28,614 nt of DNA, from NCBI GenBank assembly GCA_964617245.1, contig CAZTWF010000099.1, positions 1 to 28,614 on the forward strand. Direction: 5' to 3'. Shown here one piece after another: positions 7,868 through 15,265 of the stretch. The number at the start of each line of letters is the position of its first letter. The stretch's first letter is position 1. The notes below the pieces were generated by a model that worked only from the letters and a program-made list of their open reading frames with translations, did not search any database and was not told the origin of the DNA. Position numbers and translations under genes: made by a program. This DNA is from WYZ-LMO11 sp964617245. Lineage in GTDB: Archaea; Thermoproteota; Methanomethylicia; Methanomethylicales; Methanomethylicaceae.

Positions 7868-9040
7868 TTGAAGTATTTTACAAGCCCATATAATTTCATA
7901 TTTAAAGAAAATAGAAAAGTAAAATTATATGATACTACATTAAGAGATGGAGAGCAAACCCCAGGTGTTAAATTTACTAAAGAACAAAAAGTTGAAATTG
8001 CAAGAAAATTAGATGAAATTGGTATTCCTGAAATAGAAGCAGGTTTTCCTGTTATTTCTACTTATGATGAAGAAGCTGTAAAAGCTGTAGCTTCTGAAAA
8101 ATTAAATTCAAAAATTCTTTGTCTTTGTAGACCAAAACAGAAAGATATTGATGCTGCTATAAGAGCAGATGTAGATGGAGTTATTATATTTATAGCAATT
8201 TCTGATCTACATTTAAGATATAAATTAAGAATGGATTTGAAAAATGCAGTAGAAATAACAGCTTCTTCAACTGAATATGCAAAAGACCATGGATTTTTTG
8301 TACAAGTAACTGCAGAAGATGCTACTAGAACACCATTAGAATCACTTATGCTATTATATAATGCTGCAAAAGATCATGGAGCAAAGAGACTTGGTATAGC
8401 TGATACAACAGGATGTATTAGACCAAAGGGAATGATATATCTAGTTAGTAATTTAAGAAAAGCTTTTGATTTAGAACTTGCTGTACATTGTCATGATGAT
8501 TTTGGATTAGCTGTAGCAAATTCCTTAGCTGCTTATGAGGCAGGAATTGATGCAATCTCTGTATCTGTAAATGGTATTGGTGAAAGATGTGGAAATGCTG
8601 CATTAGAAGAAGTAGTTATGTGTTTATATGCATTATATGGTGTAGATTTAGGTATTAAAACAGAAAAATTGAAAGAATTATCATTATTAGTTTCAAAATA
8701 TTCAAAAATCCCTATTCCTATAAATAAAGCAATAGTTGGAGATAATGCATTTAGACACGAATCTGGTATACATGTAGCTGCTGTTCTTAAAAATCCATTT
8801 ACTTATGAATCATATGATCCTCAACTTGTTGGTCAACAGAGAAAACTTGTATTTGGAAGACATTCTGGATTAGAAGGTGTAAGAGAATTACTTAGTACAA
8901 GTGGCTTAAAATTAAGTGAATATGAGTTATGTGAAATTGTTAAAAGACTTAAATCTCTTCCTATTGATTATAAGCCAATTGAAAATTCAGAACTTATTAA
9001 TTTTGCAAAAAAAGTTCTTGAGGAAATACGTCATGAGTAA
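7868..9040 (+). CDS. aksA: Homocitrate synthase-family enzyme, AksA type
   Basis: An acetyl-CoA-dependent condensing enzyme of 390 residues from a TTG start with GGAG 11 bases upstream. LYDTTLRDGEQTPG (20-33) carries the metal-binding Asp22, and HCHDD (207-211) the two metal-binding histidines. NGIGERCGNAALEE and HESGIHV are family marks. The length fits AksA/homocitrate synthase, not LeuA, because the roughly 120-residue LeuA regulatory domain is absent. The opening SPYN and the segment LCR...KDIDAAIRADVDGVIIFIA..LHLRYK resemble methanogen AksA, which elongates 2-oxoglutarate to 2-oxoadipate, 2-oxopimelate and 2-oxosuberate for coenzyme B. It overlaps the MtxX gene by 8 bases and stands ahead of homoaconitase-type genes. 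A role in leucine or citramalate synthesis remains the main alternative. Confidence 0.8.
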   Translation: MKYFTSPYNFIFKENRKVKLYDTTLRDGEQTPGVKFTKEQKVEIARKLDEIGIPEIEAGFPVISTYDEEAVKAVASEKLNSKILCLCRPKQKDIDAAIRADVDGVIIFIAISDLHLRYKLRMDLKNAVEITASSTEYAKDHGFFVQVTAEDATRTPLESLMLLYNAAKDHGAKRLGIADTTGCIRPKGMIYLVSNLRKAFDLELAVHCHDDFGLAVANSLAAYEAGIDAISVSVNGIGERCGNAALEEVVMCLYALYGVDLGIKTEKLKELSLLVSKYSKIPIPINKAIVGDNAFRHESGIHVAAVLKNPFTYESYDPQLVGQQRKLVFGRHSGLEGVRELLSTSGLKLSEYELCEIVKRLKSLPIDYKPIENSELINFAKKVLEEIRHE

Positions 9041-9827
9041 AATATATTCTCTTGCTACTTTAAATAGAGCTAAAGTTGCAATAGGATTAGATCTAAGCTC
9101 ATCATCATATGAAAGTATAATAAATTCAGCAATATATGCTGAAAAAGAAGGTTATGCTTATCCAATATTAGTATGTAATAAAAATATCGATGTAGATCTT
9201 CCTATAATAGTATCTGAAAATGTGGAAGAAAAATTAGTATCTTTATTAATAAATGGAGAAGTTGATGCAATTGTAAGAGGTAATTTAAGTGCATATAAGA
9301 CTATAAAAATTATTAAATCTAAATTTAATTGTAATAATCTATATAGAATAACTATAATGGAAATAATGGGAAAAGATTTAATGTTAGCACCTGTTGGAAT
9401 AGATGAAGGAGATAATATTGAAGATTTATTAGAATTTGTAATAAAAGGGAAAAAACTTGCTGATAAAATTGGGATAGATTATAAAATTGGAGTAATATCT
9501 GGTGGAAGATTAGAAGATAAAGGAAGAAGTAAAAAAATAGATGATTCATTATCAAGAGCTGAATTATTAGTAGAAAAAATTAAAAAAATGAATTTTAATG
9601 TAGAACATTTTGGTATAGAGATAGAAAGAGCGATTAAATATTCTACTATGATATTATTTCCAGATGGAATAATTGGAAATTTAGTATTTAGAGCATTAGT
9701 TTTAATTGCAAATATGGAAAGTTTTGGAGCATATGCTTCAGCTTTATCAAAAGTTTATATTGATACTTCAAGAGCAAGAACAGGATACTTATTACCTATA
9801 ATTCTTGCTAGTGCTTTAGCAAAATAA
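9033..9827 (+). CDS. mtxX: MtxX / methanogenesis marker protein 4
   Basis: A protein of 264 residues. I chose ATG 9033, which overlaps the end of aksA by 8 bases and has TGAGGA well placed at 9019-9024; the frame is open further upstream but only as a shadow of aksA. The pattern RAKVAIGL...IVRGNLSAYKTI, LMLAPVGIDEGDN, IGVISGGRLEDKGRSKKID and MILFPDGIIGNLVFRALV matches what I know of the MtxX family (methanogenesis marker 4), which has a phosphotransacetylase-like fold and is restricted mostly to methanogens and relatives. Its early annotation as a methyltransferase-related protein is weakly founded. Function is unknown. Its place inside an aksA-aksDE gene string is a clue to coenzyme B metabolism. 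Confidence 0.78.
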   Translation: MSKIYSLATLNRAKVAIGLDLSSSSYESIINSAIYAEKEGYAYPILVCNKNIDVDLPIIVSENVEEKLVSLLINGEVDAIVRGNLSAYKTIKIIKSKFNCNNLYRITIMEIMGKDLMLAPVGIDEGDNIEDLLEFVIKGKKLADKIGIDYKIGVISGGRLEDKGRSKKIDDSLSRAELLVEKIKKMNFNVEHFGIEIERAIKYSTMILFPDGIIGNLVFRALVLIANMESFGAYASALSKVYIDTSRARTGYLLPIILASALAK

Positions 9828-9870
9828 AAGAAATATATTAAAAGTAATTAGAAAATTATAAGTGATTAAA

Positions 9871-11100
9871 ATGAGTTCAGCAATTGAAAAAATATTATCT
9901 TATTCAATAGGAAAAAATGTATCTGTTGGAGAATTTGTAGAAGTAAATATCGATTTTGCATATTTTCATGATGGAACTGGGCCTTTAATTATTGATGTTT
10001 TAAAAGAAATGGAAGTTAGTAATATTTTTGATAAAAATAGAGTTGCAGTAATATTTGATCATTCAGCTCCACCTTATAATGATCAATCAGCAACACTTCA
10101 ATCTAAAGTTAGAAAATTTGTAATTGAACAAAAAATAGAAAAATTTCATGATATTGGAGAAGGAATTTGTCATCAAGTAGTTCCTGAAAAAGGTTATATT
10201 GCTCCAGGAATGATTATTACAGGTGCAGATTCTCATACATGTACATTAGGAGCTTTTGGAGCTATAGCAATAGGAATGGGAGCAACAGATATGGCATATA
10301 TATTAGCTACTGGAAAAACATGGCTTAAAGTACCAGAAACCATTGGTGTAGAATGTAATGGAAAATTAAAAGAAGGAGTTACATCAAAAGATTTAATTCT
10401 AGAAATAGCTAGAATAATTGGAACTGATGGTGCAAATTATAAAGTATTAGAATTCTTTGGAGATACAATTAAAAATATGTCAATATCTTCAAGAATGACA
10501 ATGACTAATATGGCAATAGAAATGGGAGCAAAAACTGCTTTTATAGAACCAGATGAAAAAACAATTGAATTTCTTGGAAGAAATGGAATAAAATTTAAAA
10601 GTGATATATTTATAGAAACAATATCAATTGATTCATCTTCTATAGATCCTAAAATTGCATGTCCAGATAATATATCAAATGTAAAATCAGTATCAGAAGT
10701 AGAAGGAATAGAAATAGATCAAGTATTCATTGGTTCATGTACTAATGGTAGATATGAAGATATATATGAAGCTGCAAGAATATTAAAAGGTAAAAAAAGT
10801 CGTGTTAAACTTATAGTTATACCTGCTTCAAAATCTATTTTAATGAAAATCATAAAGGATGGTATAATAGATATATTATTAGAAGCAGGAGCGATAATTG
10901 GAGTACCAGGTTGTGGACCATGTTTAGGCGTTCATATGGGCGTTCTTGGAGAAAATGAAATATGTGTTTCTACATCAAATAGAAATTTCATAGGAAGAAT
11001 GGGAGCAAAATCTTCAAAAGTTTATTTAGCATCATCTTTAACAGCTGCAGCTTCAGCTATAGAAGGAAAAATAACTGATCCAAGGAAGTATCTAAAATGA
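9871..11100 (+). CDS. aksD: Homoaconitase / isopropylmalate dehydratase large subunit
   Basis: An aconitase-family large subunit of 409 residues from ATG 9871; GTG 9862 is possible, but its GTGA more likely serves as the ribosome site. The three cluster cysteines are C290 (IGSCTNGRYED) and C348/C351 (PGCGPCLG), enough for one [4Fe-4S]. DHSAP, GADSHTCTLGAFGA and IPASK are substrate and cluster-site motifs. It works as a heterodimer with the small subunit, whose ATG overlaps the stop (ATGA). Large subunits of LeuCD and AksDE are hard to tell apart; the call AksD rests on the AksA-like gene, the small subunit's Arg26 and the methanogenesis-marker neighbours. Confidence 0.8.
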   Translation: MSSAIEKILSYSIGKNVSVGEFVEVNIDFAYFHDGTGPLIIDVLKEMEVSNIFDKNRVAVIFDHSAPPYNDQSATLQSKVRKFVIEQKIEKFHDIGEGICHQVVPEKGYIAPGMIITGADSHTCTLGAFGAIAIGMGATDMAYILATGKTWLKVPETIGVECNGKLKEGVTSKDLILEIARIIGTDGANYKVLEFFGDTIKNMSISSRMTMTNMAIEMGAKTAFIEPDEKTIEFLGRNGIKFKSDIFIETISIDSSSIDPKIACPDNISNVKSVSEVEGIEIDQVFIGSCTNGRYEDIYEAARILKGKKSRVKLIVIPASKSILMKIIKDGIIDILLEAGAIIGVPGCGPCLGVHMGVLGENEICVSTSNRNFIGRMGAKSSKVYLASSLTAAASAIEGKITDPRKYLK

Positions 11101-11588
11101 TAATAAAAGGAAGAGTTTGGAAATTTGGAAATGATGTAAATACTGATGTAATAATACCTGCAAAATATTTAAGATCTGTAGATAAATCTATATGGCCAAA
11201 GCATGTAATGGAAGGCTTAGATCCAACATTTAGTTCAAAAGTAAAGCCAGGAGATATTATTGTAGCTGGAAAAAATTTTGGATGTGGTTCAAGTAGAGAA
11301 CAAGCAGTTCTTGCTATAAAGTGGGCAGGTATATCAGCAGTAGTAGCTGAATCTTTTGCTAGAATATTTTTTAGAAATGGAATTAATAATGGTCTTTTAC
11401 TTATTGAATGTAAAGGAATACATAATAGTGTTGATGAAGGTGATATTATTGAAATAGATATAGATAAAGGTATTGTAAAGACAAAAAAAGGTGAATTAAG
11501 CTTTAAACCTTTACCTCCTTTACTTCAAGAAATATTAAATTCAGGTGGATTAGTAGAATATTATAAGAAGAAGGTGAAAAGATACTGA
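11097..11588 (+). CDS. aksE: Homoaconitase-type small subunit (AksE; LeuD family)
   Basis: A small subunit of 163 residues carrying the swivel domain. FGNDVNTDVIIPAKYL leads into the specificity loop, and GKNFGCGSSREQAVLAIKWAGISAVVAESFARIFFRNGIN is the conserved active-site strand. The loop reads Y24-L25-R26-S27. From memory of work on the Methanocaldococcus jannaschii enzyme MJ1271, Arg at this position contacts the extra carboxylate and separates homoaconitase (YLRT) from isopropylmalate isomerase, where it is usually Val or Lys. That favours AksE over LeuD here. The start overlaps the previous stop, and the last base pair of codons overlaps the next gene's CTG start. Confidence 0.78.
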   Translation: MIIKGRVWKFGNDVNTDVIIPAKYLRSVDKSIWPKHVMEGLDPTFSSKVKPGDIIVAGKNFGCGSSREQAVLAIKWAGISAVVAESFARIFFRNGINNGLLLIECKGIHNSVDEGDIIEIDIDKGIVKTKKGELSFKPLPPLLQEILNSGGLVEYYKKKVKRY

Positions 11589-13138
11589 ATACTGCAGAAA
11601 TTATAGTAAATACATTAGAGAAATTAGGATTTAAAATAGCCTTTGGTATTCCTGGCATGTGGTCAATACCTATATATGAAGCTTTAGCCTCTTCAAAAAT
11701 TAAGCACATACTAGTAAGACATGAACAAAATGCAGTATATGCTGCAGATGGTTATGCAAGAAGTTCTGGTAATATTGGCTTGTGTTTTGGGAGTGCAGGT
11801 CAAGGAGCAATAAATATTGCATCAGGAATTGTAACTCCTTTTAAAGATCATTCTCCAGTTCTATCTATAACAAGTCATATACCTACATATGAACAAGGAA
11901 AGGATTGGATAGAAGATATTGATTTAAGTGCTATATTTTCTCCAATAACAAAATTTTTTGCACAAATAAATGATCCATCAAAAGCATATGAAATTTTATG
12001 TAATGCCTATCTTTCATGTATAGAAGGATGTCCAGGCCCATCACATATTGTCATACCTGGTGATATTCAAAGAAGAACATCTTTAGATTTAGGTTATATT
12101 CCAATTCCAAGAAAAATAAAACCAAAAGAAGAAGATATAAAAATTGTAATTAAAAAAATTTTAAATGCAAAATTTCCATTGATATTAGCAGGAAGAGGAT
12201 GTATTTTATCTAATTCCTCAAATTTATTATTAAAATTTATAGAATCTACAGGAATACCTATTGTAACTTCTATGATGGGCAGGGGAATTATTCCTGAAGA
12301 TTATCCACTTTGTCTTGGTCCTATTGGTAGAAGAGGTTTTGAAAAAGCAAATAAAGCTCTTTCTCAATGTGATTTACTTTTAGTATTAGGTTGTAGATTA
12401 ACTAATATGACCATAGGAAATATTGATTTAAAATGTGAAATTATTCAAATAGATATTGAAGAAAAAAATTTCTCTTCAATTACTAATATAAAAATAAAAA
12501 GTGATATTTCTTTATTTTTAGAAGCTATTAATGCTGAAATTACTAATATTAATAAAAAATTTATATTAAGTATAGAAAAAAGTTATGGTGAAGATACTAT
12601 AGACTATGCAAAAGCAATTGCATCATTTTCTGATGCAATATTTACAATAGATATTGGTCAACATACTATATGGATTTTAAATGCAATAATAGCAAAAAAA
12701 CCAAGACAAATAATATTTTCAGGAAATATGTCATCAATGGGATTTTCTATTCCTGCAGCTATTGGTGCAAAATTAGCAAATCCTAATGAAAAAGTTATTT
12801 CAATAGTAGGAGATGGTGGTTTTCAAATGTCTTCTTCTGAACTTGCAACAATAAAAGAAAATAATATTCCTATAATTATATGTCTTTTTAATAATAGATC
12901 TCTTGGATTAATAAGACAAATTCAAGAAATAGTTTATGGAAGAACCTTTGGAGTAGACTATTCTAATATTCCAGATTATTTAAAACTTGCAGAAGCATAT
13001 GGAATTAATGCTATTAGAATAGATAATCCAAAAGAAATAATAGAAGTAATAAATAAAGCAAATGAGCCTACACTTATAGAAATTCCTATAAGTAAAGAAG
13101 AGAAAGTAAAGATTACAAAACCTAGAATTCTAGAATAG
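11585..13138 (+). CDS. Acetolactate-synthase-like ThDP enzyme; candidate 2-oxoacid decarboxylase, CTG start
   Basis: A full three-domain thiamine diphosphate enzyme of 517 residues. Residues 1-24 (NTAEIIVNTLEKLGFKIAFGIPG) complete the Pyr-binding domain, so the first in-frame ATG at 11657 is internal. The only reasonable start is CTG 11585, preceded by GGTGA at 11573-11577 with a 7-base gap and overlapping the aksE stop (CTGA). Catalytic E47 is in RHEQNAVYAADGYAR; the ThDP/Mg motif runs from GDGG at 409 to NN at 436-437. The sequence is closest in style to acetohydroxyacid synthase large subunits, but no regulatory small subunit or other branched-chain genes follow. Coupling to aksADE suggests instead decarboxylation of 2-oxosuberate to 7-oxoheptanoate. 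Alternatives: true acetolactate synthase or another 2-oxoacid decarboxylase. Confidence 0.82.
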   Translation: MNTAEIIVNTLEKLGFKIAFGIPGMWSIPIYEALASSKIKHILVRHEQNAVYAADGYARSSGNIGLCFGSAGQGAINIASGIVTPFKDHSPVLSITSHIPTYEQGKDWIEDIDLSAIFSPITKFFAQINDPSKAYEILCNAYLSCIEGCPGPSHIVIPGDIQRRTSLDLGYIPIPRKIKPKEEDIKIVIKKILNAKFPLILAGRGCILSNSSNLLLKFIESTGIPIVTSMMGRGIIPEDYPLCLGPIGRRGFEKANKALSQCDLLLVLGCRLTNMTIGNIDLKCEIIQIDIEEKNFSSITNIKIKSDISLFLEAINAEITNINKKFILSIEKSYGEDTIDYAKAIASFSDAIFTIDIGQHTIWILNAIIAKKPRQIIFSGNMSSMGFSIPAAIGAKLANPNEKVISIVGDGGFQMSSSELATIKENNIPIIICLFNNRSLGLIRQIQEIVYGRTFGVDYSNIPDYLKLAEAYGINAIRIDNPKEIIEVINKANEPTLIEIPISKEEKVKITKPRILE

Positions 13139-13146
13139 TGAAAAAT

Positions 13147-14067
13147 ATGAAAGTAATTAAACCTTGGATTTCCCCTCATAATAAAATATTAGCTTTATTT
13201 GATGAAAAAAATAATGTTATTGAACTTATTGAAGAACATGCAAGAGGTACATGTATTGGTGGAGCTGCATGGTCTTTATATCATTATCCAAGAAATAGTC
13301 CATGTATTTTTTGGTCAAAAAGAGAAGGTAGTAGGTTATTCTTTAAAATTCGTCCTTTTATAAATAAAGAAATTTCCTTAATTCCTAGTTATTATCCAGC
13401 ATGTATTGAATCTGTTATAGTTGATAATAATAAAATAAAAATAACTTATTCAGGATTAGCAGGAGCAGGAGTTGCTGCTATAGGTAGAACATATGCAGAA
13501 GGTATAGAAAATTTTGAAATAATAGAATATGGAGGAGGAAGAAAACCTGGTAAAGTAATAATAACATTACCAAAAAAAGAAAAAATAGTTATTGGTGTTG
13601 ATGATACTGATAAAAAAGATGAAGGTGCTACATGGTCTCTTGTTAATGAAATTGCATATCAATTGTCATTAGAAATGAAAATAGATTATATTGAACACTC
13701 TATAGTTCAATTATATCCAGAAAATCCCTTTAAAACTCAAAATTGTGTTTCTGTAGCTGTTTCTTTTGCAATTCTTCCAAATCAAAAAAATGAATTAATA
13801 GAAAAATTCAAAAGAAGACTTGAAGAATATACTTTATCTGAAGAAACAGGTATGGCAATATTTGAAGGAATTATATTTGATAATATATTAATAGAATATG
13901 CTAATAGAGCTAAATCTAAAATAATAGATATAGATGAAACGTATGATATTGCTTCAAAATGTAATATAAAATTATTAAAAATAAAAAAAGGAGAAAGAGG
14001 TTTAATTGGTGCATTAGCAGCATTACCATATATTGATTATCCTGATGAAGCTGTTAGATTAAAGTGA
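13147..14067 (+). CDS. Methanogenesis marker protein 11
   Basis: A protein of 306 residues. Start ATG 13147 has GTGA at 13138-13141; GTG 13138, overlapping the previous stop, is the other option. The N-terminal half contains HARGTCIGGAAWSLYHYPRNSPCIFWSKREGSR and YSGLAGAGVAAIGRTYAEG. The second half starts with IGVDDTD (149-155) and EGATWSLVNEIA, a module also present in the archaeal tRNA-Ile2 agmatinylating enzyme TiaS, and ends with GERGLIGALAALPY. This layout is what I know as methanogenesis marker protein 11. Its biochemical role is unknown; the DDTD segment suggests nucleotide binding. It touches the ThDP-enzyme gene, so it should be co-expressed with it. Confidence 0.8.
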   Translation: MKVIKPWISPHNKILALFDEKNNVIELIEEHARGTCIGGAAWSLYHYPRNSPCIFWSKREGSRLFFKIRPFINKEISLIPSYYPACIESVIVDNNKIKITYSGLAGAGVAAIGRTYAEGIENFEIIEYGGGRKPGKVIITLPKKEKIVIGVDDTDKKDEGATWSLVNEIAYQLSLEMKIDYIEHSIVQLYPENPFKTQNCVSVAVSFAILPNQKNELIEKFKRRLEEYTLSEETGMAIFEGIIFDNILIEYANRAKSKIIDIDETYDIASKCNIKLLKIKKGERGLIGALAALPYIDYPDEAVRLK

Positions 14068-14095
14068 ATATTAAGTAATAAAATTAGGTGATAAG

Positions 14096-15265
14096 ATGTT
14101 TATCATAGTTGGTTCAGGTGCTGCTGGTGCTACAATTGCAAAAGAGCTTGTATCTACAGGTAAAGAAGTTCTTATAATTGAAAAAGGTTCAAGAATAGAC
14201 CCTATAGATGCATTAAAATCCTATAATATAATTCAATCAGATATTGAAATTTTGCATAATATTTGTTTAGGTGGAACAACAATAGTTTCCTTAGGAAATG
14301 CAATTAGAGCAAATATTAATGAACTTAATGATTTTTATTTAGAAGTAGAAAAGGAATTAAATGTAAAAGAAGTCCCTTATAATCATATAGGAAATGCAAC
14401 TAGAATGTTTTTAGAAATCTCTAATGAATGGAAAATAATGCCTAAACATATTGATTTTAATAAATGTAAATCTTGTGGAAGATGTGTATTTGGATGTCCA
14501 TATAATGCTAAATGGAATTCTACATATTTTATAGAAGAAGCAATAATGAAAGGAGCAAAATTAATGCTTAATTCTCCTGTAGAAAAAGTAATAATAAGAA
14601 ATAACAAAGCTATTGGTGTTAAATTAGTAAATGGAAAAGAAATAATGGGTGATACTATAATATTATCTGCAGGAGGTATTGAAACTCCTAGAATTCTTAT
14701 GAGATCTGGTATAGATTATGTAGGAGATAATTTATTTGTTGATGCTTTTATAACCATAGGTGGCATTATCAAAGATAAAAAACCTAAATTAAATAAAGAG
14801 CTTAATATGGCTATATTTATAAAAAGGGAAGATTATCTTATTTCACCACATTATTCAGTTTTTTTATTACCAAATTTATTAAGTAAAGGAATTAAAGCTA
14901 ATCCTGATGATATTATAGGATTAATGATAAAAATAGCAGATGAACCAATTGGTATAGTAAGCAAGGATAAAGTATTAAAAAAATTAACTAAAAAAGATTT
15001 AGAAAAATTAGAAAAAGGAAAGAAAGAAGCTGAAGAATTATTATTACGTATAGGGGTTGATTATGAAGATATGGTTTCTACACATATAAGAGGTGCTCAT
15101 CCTGGTGGTACATGTAGTAAAATAACTAATGGATATGAACCTATTTTAGAATCTCTTTATGTATCTGATGCAAGTACAATAAAAGGTCCTTTTGGTTTAC
15201 CACCAATTTTAACAATAATTTCAAAAGCAAAAAAACTTTCTTCAATATTAATTAATAGAGCTTAA
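14096..15265 (+). CDS. GMC-type FAD oxidoreductase with a four-cysteine (4Fe-4S) motif
   Basis: A flavoprotein of 389 residues. IIVGSGAAGATIAKEL (3-18) with E29 is the FAD-binding fold; GGTTIVSLGNAIR matches the GMC loop that covers the flavin; SAGGIETPRIL and the end VSDASTIKGPFGLPPILTII are the GMC C-terminal marks. Between them, C124, C127, C130 and C134 (CKSCGRCVFGCP) form a CxxCxxCxxxC ferredoxin-like cluster motif, unusual for classical GMC alcohol oxidases. This hints that electrons go between flavin and an iron-sulfur cluster and then to ferredoxin, rather than to oxygen. AGGTGAT lies 4 bases before the ATG. It is 28 bases behind marker 11 and ends the gene string; its substrate is unknown. 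Confidence 0.83.
   Translation: MFIIVGSGAAGATIAKELVSTGKEVLIIEKGSRIDPIDALKSYNIIQSDIEILHNICLGGTTIVSLGNAIRANINELNDFYLEVEKELNVKEVPYNHIGNATRMFLEISNEWKIMPKHIDFNKCKSCGRCVFGCPYNAKWNSTYFIEEAIMKGAKLMLNSPVEKVIIRNNKAIGVKLVNGKEIMGDTIILSAGGIETPRILMRSGIDYVGDNLFVDAFITIGGIIKDKKPKLNKELNMAIFIKREDYLISPHYSVFLLPNLLSKGIKANPDDIIGLMIKIADEPIGIVSKDKVLKKLTKKDLEKLEKGKKEAEELLLRIGVDYEDMVSTHIRGAHPGGTCSKITNGYEPILESLYVSDASTIKGPFGLPPILTIISKAKKLSSILINRA

Noticed and set aside
8916..9032. N-terminal extension of MtxX into aksA
   Set aside because: The extra 39 residues are translated from the coding sequence of aksA in another frame; ATG 9033 has a proper TGAGGA site.
11503..11709. Minus-strand open frame across the aksE-ThDP enzyme junction
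   Set aside because: It is a shadow of two well-supported plus-strand genes and has no ribosome site or recognisable motif.
11585..13138. Sulfopyruvate decarboxylase (ComDE) for coenzyme M
   Set aside because: ComDE proteins are smaller and lack the middle domain; this protein has all three domains of acetolactate-synthase-type enzymes.
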